NCBI GenBank assembly: GCA_031271725.1
Contig: JAISVE010000081.1
Coordinates: 1 to 10,759 of the forward strand
Length of the DNA: 10,759 bases
Source of the DNA: Bacteroidales bacterium
GTDB lineage: Bacteria > Bacteroidota > Bacteroidia > Bacteroidales > P3
Reading direction: 5' to 3'
Numbering within the stretch: position 1 is the first letter of the stretch; every line of letters starts with the position of its first letter. This document shows positions 1 to 7,480 of this stretch, in pieces. Position numbers and translations under genes: made by a program. The notes beneath the pieces are model-generated. The model ran no database searches. It had not been told where the DNA came from and was given only the letters and a program-made list of their open reading frames with translations.

Positions 1-240
1 CAGGCAACGCTCGCTGTTGATACACATGTTTTCAGGGTTAGCGCACGACTTGGGCTGACTGTCGGCGCACGCACTCCGCTCGAAGCAGAAAAACAACTTA
101 TGAAGCATGTTCCGGCGGACAAACTTTACAATGCTCATCATTGGCTTATTTTGCACGGACGCTATGTTTGTACGGCACGCAAGCCGCACTGCTCAGAATG
201 TGGGATTGCAAAGTGGTGCAAAGAGTTTTCAAGCAACTGA
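1..240 (+). CDS. nth: Endonuclease III, C-terminal part (5' end outside window)
   Basis: This is the last 79 residues of a base-excision-repair DNA glycosylase/AP lyase that removes oxidised pyrimidines. The visible part opens with QATLAVDTHVFRV, in which the Asp (visible residue 7) corresponds to the catalytic Asp of the VDTH motif in the Nth family. The helix-hairpin-helix motif and catalytic Lys lie just upstream, outside the window. Near the end, four cysteines at visible residues 57, 64, 67 and 73 have the C-X6-C-X2-C-X5-C spacing of the family's [4Fe-4S] cluster loop. The protein ends six residues after the last Cys, as is normal for the short bacterial form. The frame is open from base 1 to the TGA at 238-240. 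It converges on rfbA with 27 bases between the stop codons. The visible catalytic and cluster residues are all present, so the gene appears functional. Confidence 0.95.
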   Translation, partial: QATLAVDTHVFRVSARLGLTVGARTPLEAEKQLMKHVPADKLYNAHHWLILHGRYVCTARKPHCSECGIAKWCKEFSSN

Positions 241-267
241 AATCCGATTGGGAAGATATAAACTTGT

Positions 268-1125
268 TTAAATTAAGTCCAACAGATACTGTCCGTACCC
301 GCTTTTGAGTAGCGGCTCTGCCAAGCGGTGCAGTTGCTCTTTGTCGATAAAACCCTGTTCGTAGGCGATTTCCTCTATACAGCCGATTTTAAGCCCCTGA
401 CGTTGTTCTATGGTTTGCACAAATTGCCCTGCTTGCAAAAGCGATTCAAAAGTACCGGTGTCAAGCCAAGCCGTGCCACGCCCAAGTATGGCAACCTTTA
501 ATTTCCCTTGCTGTAAATAAGTCTTATTAACGTCTGTAATTTCGTATTCACCGCGCTTGCTTGGTTTAAGATTTTTTGCAATCTCAACAACAGTATTATC
601 GTAGAGATACAAGCCGGGAACAGCGAAATTAGACTTAGGCTGTTGCGGTTTTTCCTCTATTGAGATAGCCTTGCCGTTACTGTCAAATTCAACAACACCG
701 TAACGTTCGGGGTCGGCAACATGGTAAGCAAAAACAACACCACCATCAGGGTCGTTATTCTGCTTCATAAGGTCGGGAAGTCCTGCGCCGTGAAAAATGT
801 TGTCACCCAAAACAAGTGCAACTTTATCTTTGCCGATAAATTCCTCGCCAAGCACAAATGCCTGCGCCAGTCCGTTAGGAACTTCCTGCACTTTGTATGA
901 AAACTTGCAACCCAAAGATGAGCCGTCCCCAAGCAAACGCTCAAAGTTTGGTAAGTCCTGCGGAGTAGATATAACAAGGATTTCGCGTATTCCCCCCATA
1001 AGCAGGGTGGATAGCGGATAATAGATCATCGGCTTGTCATAAACAGGCAACATTTGTTTGCTTGACGCAAGCGTTAATGGGTGGAGACGTGTTCCTGCGC
1101 CTCCGGCAAGAATAATGCCTTTCAT
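268..1125 (-). CDS. rfbA: Glucose-1-phosphate thymidylyltransferase (RmlA/RfbA)
   Basis: The 285-residue product matches the usual length of RmlA, a cytoplasmic enzyme that joins dTTP and glucose-1-phosphate to give dTDP-glucose. This is the first step to dTDP-L-rhamnose and other dTDP-sugars for LPS or capsule. It opens with the nucleotidyltransferase signature [13 protein letters not shown] (residues 6-18), followed by [18 protein letters not shown] (22-39). Further on are the metal-binding LGDNIFHG, the EEKP motif, [10 protein letters not shown], and the WLDTGT segment near the sugar site. The ATG at 1123-1125 overlaps the mutA stop by one base (TAATG), so translation is probably coupled to mutA. 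The later pathway genes rfbB, rfbC and rfbD are not in the window. No obvious terminator follows; only a very weak AT-rich inverted repeat lies at 259-270. The family call is very secure, while the sugar end-product is not known. Confidence 0.96.
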   Translation of the reverse strand: MKGIILAGGAGTRLHPLTLASSKQMLPVYDKPMIYYPLSTLLMGGIREILVISTPQDLPNFERLLGDGSSLGCKFSYKVQEVPNGLAQAFVLGEEFIGKDKVALVLGDNIFHGAGLPDLMKQNNDPDGGVVFAYHVADPERYGVVEFDSNGKAISIEEKPQQPKSNFAVPGLYLYDNTVVEIAKNLKPSKRGEYEITDVNKTYLQQGKLKVAILGRGTAWLDTGTFESLLQAGQFVQTIEQRQGLKIGCIEEIAYEQGFIDKEQLHRLAEPLLKSGYGQYLLDLI

Positions 1126-2858
1126 TACTTTAGCAACTTACCGTTAAATGCAGTGAGAACATCTAAAACATTAGAACGTACGTGAATAAATTCTTCAACG
1201 CCCTGCGCCTTAAATTCTTCTATTTGCTCTGTGGGATAACCTGCTAAAACAACCGCTGTTTTACCTTTCAACACAGGCAATGCTTCGGCAACAAGTGCTG
1301 CGTATTCGTCATCACTGCTGCAAAGCACGGTAATGTCGGCTTTGGCGGCGAGAGCGGCATTTGCGCCCTCTGCACCTGTTTTGAAACCGGGGTTGTCAAT
1401 AATTTCATATCCGGAACAACCAAAGAAGTTGGTAGCAAAACCTGCACGTGCCTTGCGCATTGCAAGATTGCCGAATGTAAGTAAAAATACTTTCGGTTTA
1501 CGTCCGGCACGCTCGGTTTGTAAACGAAGTTTCTCAATTTCGCTTGAAGCGCGCAAATACTCATCCTCAATCTTAATTTGAGAGAGCATTGATTCGTTAA
1601 GATTCGGATATTGGTTTACACCAAGAACAAACTTTTTACGTGATGAAACATCTTTAAGACGTGCGGCTGCACTCTTCTCTATTTCAGGCAGAACATATTC
1701 TTCACGAACATTGCAGTAACCGCCTTTTTCTTCTACATCCAAGAAAATTTTCCATGCCGCTTCTGCAAGGGAATCACATAAATGTTCAATGTAATAAGAG
1801 CCGGCAGCAGGGTCTGCAACCTTATTTATAAAGGATTCTTCTTTTAATAAAATTTGTTGATTGCGCGCAATACGTGTAGAAAAATCGCTTGCTGCAATAT
1901 ATGTTTCGTCAAAATCAGCAGTAGAAATTGAATCTGCGCCACCGATAGCAGCACTCATCGTTTCCGTAGTAGAACGCAACATATTCACATAAGGGTCATA
2001 AATTGCCTTATTCCATGTTGATGAACTGCTGTGAATAAAAACATCTTTCTTGCTTGCACCGAAAGCAGTAGCAACAGCGTTAAACAACACTCTCGCTGCA
2101 CGGATTTTTGCAATTTCCATAAAGTAATTTGAGCCGGTAGCAAAATGCAAAGTCATACGTGGAATAATCTGGTCTGCCGTCATGCCTTTTTCGGTAAGTT
2201 TTCTGAGAATACATGCTGCATGTGCAATAGTGAAACCGAGTTCCTGCGTAATGGTGCAACCTTTGTTGCGAAGTGCAAATCCCCTAATTTCAATAAGACG
2301 GAAATTCGGAAATTTTGCGCCGAATTTTTCGATAAGTTCATCGGGACTATTTGTATTGCATTTGCAATTGAAGGCGGCACAGATTGAGCCGTAAACCTTT
2401 GCGCTGTCTATTTTTTTATCATTAAGATATTCGGCAAAGAAAGCCATAATAGCAGCCGTGTCGCCTGCTTCTATAAGATGAATGCCTGTTGTGAGAGGAT
2501 CGATTCCGTTCAATAGTTTTTCAAAATCATTTGCGCTCTTAATTCCGGCAACCGAGAGCCCTACCGATTGCGCACCTTTCTTTACAGCTTCTGCTGCCAA
2601 ATGTGCAATATCGCCTGTTGTAAAATCCTGACGGATTTCCCAATCATTAGCCTGCGTCTGCAAATTCTTGCCCGCAAAATCCCTTAAATATTTAAGGTTG
2701 GTAATATCTTCCTCAACGTAATAGGGCTGTACGTTAAAGCCTTCGTCTGTTTTCCATACGAGTTTTTTTTCGTAATCGGCACCTTTAAGATCTTTTACAA
2801 TAACATCTTCCCATTGCTGTTTGCTCACAGCGGGAAATTCTTGAAATAGTTTGCTCAT
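1125..2858 (-). CDS. mutA: Methylmalonyl-CoA mutase small (beta) subunit
   Basis: The 577-residue product resembles the non-catalytic small subunit of heterodimeric B12-dependent methylmalonyl-CoA mutase, which interconverts succinyl-CoA and (R)-methylmalonyl-CoA on the way to propionate. Residues 1 to about 410 form the mutase TIM-barrel region, with segments such as [20 protein letters not shown] (about 237-256) and [14 protein letters not shown] (347-360). Residues from about 454 to the end form a B12-domain-like fold. At the place where the large subunit carries the cobalamin-ligand motif DxHxxG, this protein reads [12 protein letters not shown] (462-473). The axial His is therefore missing, as expected for MutA rather than MutB. 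It is somewhat short; known MutA proteins are roughly 620-640 residues. The catalytic partner mutB is not adjacent: upstream is engB (50-bp gap) and downstream is rfbA, which overlaps by one base. Cytoplasmic. A divergent mutase-family role is possible but less likely. Confidence 0.9.
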   Translation of the reverse strand: MSKLFQEFPAVSKQQWEDVIVKDLKGADYEKKLVWKTDEGFNVQPYYVEEDITNLKYLRDFAGKNLQTQANDWEIRQDFTTGDIAHLAAEAVKKGAQSVGLSVAGIKSANDFEKLLNGIDPLTTGIHLIEAGDTAAIMAFFAEYLNDKKIDSAKVYGSICAAFNCKCNTNSPDELIEKFGAKFPNFRLIEIRGFALRNKGCTITQELGFTIAHAACILRKLTEKGMTADQIIPRMTLHFATGSNYFMEIAKIRAARVLFNAVATAFGASKKDVFIHSSSSTWNKAIYDPYVNMLRSTTETMSAAIGGADSISTADFDETYIAASDFSTRIARNQQILLKEESFINKVADPAAGSYYIEHLCDSLAEAAWKIFLDVEEKGGYCNVREEYVLPEIEKSAAARLKDVSSRKKFVLGVNQYPNLNESMLSQIKIEDEYLRASSEIEKLRLQTERAGRKPKVFLLTFGNLAMRKARAGFATNFFGCSGYEIIDNPGFKTGAEGANAALAAKADITVLCSSDDEYAALVAEALPVLKGKTAVVLAGYPTEQIEEFKAQGVEEFIHVRSNVLDVLTAFNGKLLK

Positions 2859-2908
2859 ATATTTAATTATTTTTTACTTAGTAAAGTATATCCAAACTTG
2901 TAAAGTTA
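2859..2908. promoter_or_regulatory. 50-bp engB-mutA spacer with small palindromes
   Basis: This is the longest gap between dapD and rfbA and could hold a separate promoter for mutA-rfbA. It contains a perfect 13-base palindrome AACTTGTAAAGTT (2895-2907, arms of five around GTA). It also has a second short inverted repeat TTTACTTAGTAAA (2873-2885). GTAAAGT occurs twice with 19-base spacing (2881-2887 and 2900-2906). Neither hairpin is followed by a U-tract in the mRNA direction, so a terminator is not supported. No convincing TTTG / TAnnTTTG pair was found. Regulatory function is a weak inference from position and symmetry. Confidence 0.25.
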
Positions 2909-3514
2909 CTAATTTTTACTCACATCATCAACTATATTCTCAATATAACCAAGTAATTCGTCAATACCGAGCTTGGAAGTGGAGGAAGTAATAAATACGG
3001 GAGGGAGTTCATCCCAAGTTTTGCGCATTTCCCTCACTAATGCAGAAATATTCTTTTTGACAATATTTATTTTACTTTTGTCCGCTTTTGTCCCTACAAT
3101 AGCAAATGGAACATTATTGCGACCGAGCCATTGCATGAAGTCCAAGTCAATTTGCTGTGGAGAAAGGCGGGTATCAACAAGCACAAAAACCGATATTAGA
3201 TTTTCGCGTTTCAAAAGATAGTCAGCAGTCATTTTCTTAAACTGCTGTTGCTCTGTTTTTGAAATTGTAGCGTAGCCATAGCCCGGCAAATCAACCATAA
3301 ACCATTTTCCCTTATTTATTGAGAAGTGATTTATAAGCCGTGTCTTTCCGGGTTTTGATGAAGTTTTTGCAAGCCCTTTTATCCCCGTGAGGGTGTTGAG
3401 TAAAGAAGATTTCCCAACGTTAGACCGTCCGATAAAAGCAAACTCAGGAACATTTATGGAAGGACAACCTGTGTAATTGCTGCTGCTTATAACAAACTCT
3501 GCTTGCTTAATCAT
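2909..3514 (-). CDS. engB: Ribosome biogenesis GTPase YsxC/EngB
   Basis: This 201-residue TRAFAC-class GTPase has the length of the EngB/YihA/YsxC family, which assists late assembly of the large ribosomal subunit. The G motifs are intact: G1/P-loop GRSNVGKSS (residues 29-37), the switch I region SKPGKT (53-58) containing the G2 Thr, G3 DLPGYG (75-80), G4 TKAD (142-145), and a G5-like TSST segment near the end. It is cytoplasmic and usually important for growth. The start ATG at 3512-3514 lies 13 bases after the glsB-like stop, and no strong Shine-Dalgarno is seen. The gene sits between lipid acyltransferases and mutA, so its neighbours do not explain its function. Identification rests on the motif set and on length, and is secure. 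Confidence 0.96.
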   Translation of the reverse strand: MIKQAEFVISSSNYTGCPSINVPEFAFIGRSNVGKSSLLNTLTGIKGLAKTSSKPGKTRLINHFSINKGKWFMVDLPGYGYATISKTEQQQFKKMTADYLLKRENLISVFVLVDTRLSPQQIDLDFMQWLGRNNVPFAIVGTKADKSKINIVKKNISALVREMRKTWDELPPVFITSSTSKLGIDELLGYIENIVDDVSKN

Positions 3515-3527
3515 AAAGACAGGCGTA

Positions 3528-4439
3528 TCATTTATGAAGTAGATGACGCTCTTTTTTGGAATCGTAAATATCGTTTATGGTAATCAAAATGCCCGTTTCT
3601 TCAACATCACCGAAATGGTGATTTACCACTGTGCCGAAAGTACGCATTGTGGCTGATAATTTTATGTAGGAATTAAATAAAGGGGGGATGGTTTCACCGC
3701 GTTCACGCACAAGTTTGGACATTGTTTTGTATGCTTCGTCTAAAGACTTGCCTTCGTATGCAGCGGTGAGTTTTTCTAAAGGTGTTTCAAGTGGAAGTTG
3801 ATTTGTGGGAATAACAAGACGACCGTTATCCGGAAAGTACTTTTGCACAAAAAAGAGCAGAAAATCTCTTGCTTCTTTGTTGTATGTTTGGTACATTGTT
3901 ACCTTTCCGAAAAAATATGATATATGTGGATTTAAGGTGATAAGTGCACCGAGTCCGTCCCACAAGTTGTCTAAAGAATACAAGCCTTTTTTAAGTGTCT
4001 GATAAGCGGGCTGGACAAATGAGCGACCGAGTTCAATCGTTTTAGGTAAATATTCGTTTATAAATTTTGGTGTGAAGTTAAAAATTTCCGTTGATGATAA
4101 TAGAGGTTGCCTGTCTTGGCTGAATTTTACATCGCAACCATCAATAAAACGGTATCCGCCAAGGATTTCTTCATTTTCGGGATCCCATACAATAAGTTGT
4201 TTGTATGGGGTTTCCATTGTGTCGAATTCATCTATGTCAACGCTTTTTCCTGTGCCGCCGCCGCCGTCTCTAAATGCTATCTCACGCAAACGCCCTATTT
4301 CTTGCATTGTGTTAGGGCTGTTATGTGCTGTAATTATGTAGAGAGTATTGTCGCCGAAATTGGTTTTGCGTAAAAATCGTTCGTCTTTAAGTTCTTTCTT
4401 AATAAGCGTTCTGTCAATTGGGGCTATTATATTTTCCAT
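3528..4439 (-). CDS. glsB: GNAT-like N-acyltransferase, probable glycine-lipid enzyme GlsB
   Basis: The 303-residue protein belongs to the OlsB/GlsB acyl-ACP N-acyltransferase group (GNAT-like fold, often annotated 'hemolysin'). In Bacteroides thetaiotaomicron, GlsB attaches a 3-hydroxy fatty acid to the amino group of glycine, the first step of glycine-lipid (N-acyl glycine) synthesis. Visible family-like segments are LREIAFRDGGGG (51-62), the acidic DIDEFD (68-73), IVWDPENEEILGGYRFI (83-99, the beta-strand and acyl-CoA/ACP-binding core), and ELGRSFVQPAYQ (136-147). No signal peptide or transmembrane helix is evident, so it is probably cytosolic or membrane-peripheral. It starts 3 bases after the stop of the glsA-like O-acyltransferase, so the two form a translationally close pair. 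That pairing is the main reason for preferring GlsB over a generic GNAT. The substrate amino acid (glycine, ornithine or serine) cannot be read from the sequence. Confidence 0.75.
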   Translation of the reverse strand: MENIIAPIDRTLIKKELKDERFLRKTNFGDNTLYIITAHNSPNTMQEIGRLREIAFRDGGGGTGKSVDIDEFDTMETPYKQLIVWDPENEEILGGYRFIDGCDVKFSQDRQPLLSSTEIFNFTPKFINEYLPKTIELGRSFVQPAYQTLKKGLYSLDNLWDGLGALITLNPHISYFFGKVTMYQTYNKEARDFLLFFVQKYFPDNGRLVIPTNQLPLETPLEKLTAAYEGKSLDEAYKTMSKLVRERGETIPPLFNSYIKLSATMRTFGTVVNHHFGDVEETGILITINDIYDSKKERHLLHK

Positions 4440-4442
4440 GTT

Positions 4443-5279
4443 CTATACTTCAAAATCTGTATTCGGATTATCCTTTAATTTATATACGTGTTCTCTTAAT
4501 TTTGCTGCCCATTCAATATCTTTATAACGTGTGTCAAAAACGCTGTGAGGTATGGTTTTCCCGACCACAAGTGTTATTGTTTTTCCTCGTTGTTTATACA
4601 TCTCATCGACCAAATATGCCATTTCGATATTAACTTTTATGCCGAGTTGTTTTCTCAAACGTGCTAAGTTATAAAAAAAACGCGAATTTCTTCCTTCAAT
4701 GTAAACCGGAATAATATCTCTTTCGGTTTGCCTTGCCTGTGTTATAAATGTTTTTTTCCAAGCGAGGTCGGCAATAACTTTGCGTGACAGTTTGCGCGAC
4801 ACGAGCCCTGCGGGAAAGTATAGCAGCATGTTGTCGGAAGTAAAGGCGTCTTGTAACTGTTCATGATTATGGGCATTTCTCCCCACTTTATTTATGGGAA
4901 CAAAAACAGAGCGCAGATTAGGCAAGGCGAGTAGAAAATCATTTACCGGAAAAATTATATCCCTGCGGATTTTACCGACTTCGCTTATAAGGGCAACTCC
5001 GTCTAAGCCTCCGAGGGGATGATTTGCGGCAAGAAGACATTTGCCTGTTTGAGCTATGCGTTCGGAATGTTTTATTTCAACCTTGCAGCCGAGCCAGTCT
5101 ATTGTTGCGGTTGCAAAGTCTATACCTTGATACTCCTTCATATTATACAAAGCCTCGTTAAGGTCTTTTTCGTGCAGGATTTTTTTCAGGTAGCGAATTA
5201 TAAAGCCGGGCATACGCTTGAATTTGCTGCGTACTACTTTTTCTATGTCGAGGGTTTTTTCGGTTATGTTTATTTCCAT
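4443..5279 (-). CDS. glsA: PlsC-type lysophospholipid acyltransferase, probable GlsA
   Basis: The 278-residue protein belongs to the LPLAT (PlsC-like) O-acyltransferase superfamily. Together with GlsB, GlsA of Bacteroides makes the mature di-acylated glycine lipid by acylating the 3-hydroxyl of the N-acyl chain. Motif I is NHPLGGLDG (86-94), with His87 and Asp93 separated by five residues rather than the textbook four. FVPINKVGRN (126-135) corresponds to motif II. FPAG (155-158) replaces the common FPEG of motif III, and PVYIEGRNS (191-199) matches motif IV. A basic N-terminal region (residues 17-33) precedes the fold, and no clear transmembrane helix is seen, suggesting peripheral inner-membrane binding. 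The gene lies 23 bases after dapD and 3 bases before the glsB-like gene. A general lysophospholipid acyltransferase role remains possible, but the neighbour favours GlsA. Confidence 0.72.
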   Translation of the reverse strand: MEINITEKTLDIEKVVRSKFKRMPGFIIRYLKKILHEKDLNEALYNMKEYQGIDFATATIDWLGCKVEIKHSERIAQTGKCLLAANHPLGGLDGVALISEVGKIRRDIIFPVNDFLLALPNLRSVFVPINKVGRNAHNHEQLQDAFTSDNMLLYFPAGLVSRKLSRKVIADLAWKKTFITQARQTERDIIPVYIEGRNSRFFYNLARLRKQLGIKVNIEMAYLVDEMYKQRGKTITLVVGKTIPHSVFDTRYKDIEWAAKLREHVYKLKDNPNTDFEV

Positions 5280-5302
5280 TATATTGAGCTGTGAAGTGCG
5301 GT

Positions 5303-6121
5303 TTAACTTATATCAAACTCGCGCAGTACATTATTAAGTGTGGTTTTTTTATCTGTGGACTCTTTGCGTTTGCCGATGATAAGCGCACATGGAACACCAT
5401 ACTCACCTGCGGGAAATTTTTTAGGGATTGAGCCGTTTATTACAACGGAACGCGGTGGAACATAACCCTTCATTTCTACCGGCTCCGAGCTGCTGACATC
5501 AATAATTTTTGTTGATTGGGTAAGCACAACTCCCGCACCGATAACTGCTTCTGCACCCACACGCACACCTTCAACAATAATAGCACGCGAGCCGACAAAA
5601 CAATTGTCTTCTATTATCACGGGGCTGCCTTGTATGGGCTCGAGCACGCCACCGATGCCAACGCCACCGCTTAAATGCACATGTTTGCCTATCTGTGCGC
5701 AAGAGCCGACTGTTGCCCAAGTATCAATAAGCGTTCCCTCACCAACATATGCGCCGATATTCACATAGGAAGGCATAAGAATAACGTTTGGTGCAAGGTA
5801 AGAGCCATAGCGGGCAATGCCGTGCGGAACAACACGTACATTCTGCTTTGCGTAATCTTTTTTGAGTGGAATTTTATCGTAAAATTCAAAGGGTGGTAAT
5901 TCCATTGTTTGCATTTCTGATATTGCAAAGTAAAGTACAATAGCTCTTTTTATCCATTCATTGATAACAGCAGGATTACTGTCACCGTCTTTATATTCGG
6001 CAATACGCAACAGCCCTTTGTCAAGTTGTTCAATAGTGCTTTTGATTGCTTCTATTGTTTCCGCCTGTTTCAATAGCGAGCGATCTTCCCACGCTTTATT
6101 TATAGTTTCCGATGCTTTCAT
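5303..6121 (-). CDS. dapD: Tetrahydrodipicolinate N-succinyltransferase
   Basis: The 272-residue length and the sequence match DapD (E. coli DapD is 274). DapD transfers succinyl from succinyl-CoA to tetrahydrodipicolinate in the succinylase branch of diaminopimelate/lysine synthesis, which feeds peptidoglycan. An N-terminal helical domain (about 1-95, including INEWIKRAIVLYF at 53-65) leads into a left-handed beta-helix of hexapeptide repeats. These include NIGAYVGEGTLIDTWATVGS (121-140), HLSGGVGIGGVLEP (149-162), and IVEGVRVGAEAVIGAGVVLT (182-201). A C-terminal tail with IGKRKESTDKKTTLN completes the family pattern. It is cytoplasmic and trimeric in the family. The ATG at 6119-6121 follows a 135-bp interval carrying the inverted-repeat element, so dapD may have its own promoter. 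No other dap gene is in the window. Confidence 0.96.
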   Translation of the reverse strand: MKASETINKAWEDRSLLKQAETIEAIKSTIEQLDKGLLRIAEYKDGDSNPAVINEWIKRAIVLYFAISEMQTMELPPFEFYDKIPLKKDYAKQNVRVVPHGIARYGSYLAPNVILMPSYVNIGAYVGEGTLIDTWATVGSCAQIGKHVHLSGGVGIGGVLEPIQGSPVIIEDNCFVGSRAIIVEGVRVGAEAVIGAGVVLTQSTKIIDVSSSEPVEMKGYVPPRSVVINGSIPKKFPAGEYGVPCALIIGKRKESTDKKTTLNNVLREFDIS

Positions 6122-6154
6122 TTTCTATAACTATTTTTATTCATTTTAAGAAAA

Positions 6155-6263
6155 CTTATGAAGATTCAAAGGTCAAGGCGCACAAACGTAGTGGTGAAGG
6201 GAGCGTAAAGTACGTGACCGAACCACAAGTGCAGTGCAACGCAGAGATTTGGATATTCATAAG
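6155..6263. repeat. 109-bp imperfect inverted-repeat element (MITE/REP-like candidate)
   Basis: The ends form an imperfect inverted repeat. Bases 6155-6174 match the reverse complement of 6244-6263 at 16 of 20 positions, with the outer 8 (CTTATGAA / TTCATAAG) identical. Similarity continues a few bases outward (AAGAAAA on the left against AGAAGA read from the right). The more GC-rich centre can pair further, for example ACGTA at 6186-6190 with TACGT at 6211-6215 and GCAC at 6180-6183 with GTGC at 6229-6232. The whole piece could therefore fold as a long hairpin in RNA or a cruciform in DNA. Its composition is richer in G and C than the flanking AT-rich spacer. The right arm contains the U32 stop codon (TGA read at 6259-6257). 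A 34-codon reading frame fills it on the minus strand (6156-6260) but is probably a by-product. Whether other copies exist cannot be known from this window. Confidence 0.5.
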
Positions 6264-7480
6264 TCTTCTACTAAGTATAGTTTATCCCCGCGCCGCAATA
6301 ATTCCTTCGTAGGTATAGAACAGAGGTCGCCCTGCTTAACCATATCTACGGGTTTTAAGTCCAAGCGAACTTCGTTTAAAACGTCTTCATAAACGCCGGT
6401 TGTGTTGCCGATAACAATATAATTGTCTCCCTTATGGAGTACACCTGCTTCTATTTTAACTTCGGCAACGCCGATGTTGGTAAAATAGTTTGTTATTTTA
6501 CCGATATATGTTTTTTGCGTAGTAGCCTTTGAGCCGTATTGCTTTGTCCATTCGCCGATATTTTTTCCGAGATAATAACCGTTCCAAAAACCGCGATTAT
6601 ATACGGTTGCAAGTTCCTTGTTCCATTGCTCAATGCGCTCGCTGTTATATGTGCCGTTTGCGAGCGACTGCACTGCTTCCTTGTAAATATGTGTGACGGT
6701 TTTTACGTAGTCGGCACTGCGCCCGCGTCCTTCAATCTTCAAGACACTTACGCCTGCTTCTTTGATTTTATCGAGAAAGTCTATTGTTTTAAGATCTTTT
6801 GGTGACATCAAATACTCCCTGTCAACCTCAATTTGCACATCTCCGTCTATTTCTGTGAGCAGATAGGGACGGCGGCATAATTGCAAGCATGAGCCGCGGT
6901 TTGCCGACTTGTTAAAATTATCCAAACTCAAATAACATTTACCGGAAGTAGCCATACAGAATGCACCATGTACAAAAATTTCAATCTTTACAGGCAAACC
7001 GGATGCACCGCAGATATTTTCATCAGCAATTTGCTGCGTAATGTTTGCAATTTGTTTAAGGGAAAGTTCGCGTGCAAGCACAATAACATCGGCAAATTGT
7101 GCATAAAATCGAACAGCTTCAATATTGGTTACGTTACATTGTGTGGAAAGATGCACAGCCAAACCGCGTTTGCGCGCCTCAGTAATAACGGCAATATCGG
7201 AAGCTATAATAGCATCAACACCGCAAATAACAGCTTCGTTCAATATGCTTGAAATCTCTCCAAGCTCACCGTCAAACACAACAGTATTAAGCGCGAGATA
7301 TGCTTTGACATTATGCTCGCGGCATTGCGCCATTATCTGCGCCAAGTCGTTTACGGCAAAATTTACTGCGGCTTTGGCACGCATGTTAAGTGCGCCAAGT
7401 CCGAAATAAACCGCATCAGCATTAGCCTGAAAAGCAGCAGATAGAGCAGCAAATGAGCCTACAGGTGACAAAACTTCCAT
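6257..7480 (-). CDS. U32 family protein, probable tRNA U34 hydroxylase (TrhP-like)
   Basis: The 407-residue protein carries the full peptidase U32 signature EIFVHGAFCMATSGKCYLS (167-185). Cysteines 175, 182, 198 and 202 have the spacing seen for the [4Fe-4S] ligands in this family. The N-terminal part (MEVLSPVGSF, ADAVYFGLGALNMRAKA) forms the TIM-barrel-like start, with catalytic-region segments HLSTQCNVTN (110-119) and VLKIEGRGRSADYV further on. Characterised members such as E. coli TrhP (YegQ) make 5-hydroxyuridine at tRNA wobble position 34 using prephenate, and RlhA hydroxylates 23S rRNA. Proteolytic activity is doubtful for most members. The length is nearer TrhP (about 450) than RlhA (about 650), and the C-terminal beta-barrel-like extension (about 330-407) also fits TrhP. 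The first gene of the leftward block, it is divergent from buk across 80 bases. The stop codon lies inside the right arm of the 6155-6263 inverted repeat. No signal peptide. Confidence 0.88.
   Translation of the reverse strand: MEVLSPVGSFAALSAAFQANADAVYFGLGALNMRAKAAVNFAVNDLAQIMAQCREHNVKAYLALNTVVFDGELGEISSILNEAVICGVDAIIASDIAVITEARKRGLAVHLSTQCNVTNIEAVRFYAQFADVIVLARELSLKQIANITQQIADENICGASGLPVKIEIFVHGAFCMATSGKCYLSLDNFNKSANRGSCLQLCRRPYLLTEIDGDVQIEVDREYLMSPKDLKTIDFLDKIKEAGVSVLKIEGRGRSADYVKTVTHIYKEAVQSLANGTYNSERIEQWNKELATVYNRGFWNGYYLGKNIGEWTKQYGSKATTQKTYIGKITNYFTNIGVAEVKIEAGVLHKGDNYIVIGNTTGVYEDVLNEVRLDLKPVDMVKQGDLCSIPTKELLRRGDKLYLVEDL

Noticed and set aside
259..270. Inverted repeat TAAAC TT GTTTA between the convergent ends of nth and rfbA as a two-way terminator
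   Set aside because: Only five AT-rich pairs with a two-base loop, and no T-tract beyond the stem on either side; too weak to call a terminator.
1268..2394. Several 66-100 codon frames on both strands inside mutA
   Set aside because: All lie within a strong 577-codon gene and show no family motifs of their own.
6112..6312. Plus-strand 66-codon reading frame antisense to the dapD start and the U32 end
   Set aside because: It crosses the inverted-repeat element and overlaps two well-supported genes on the other strand, and shows no recognisable domain; treated as a chance frame.
6257..7480. Reading the U32 protein as a collagenase or secreted protease
   Set aside because: No signal peptide or protease catalytic motif is visible, and the four-cysteine U32 signature fits RNA-hydroxylating members better.
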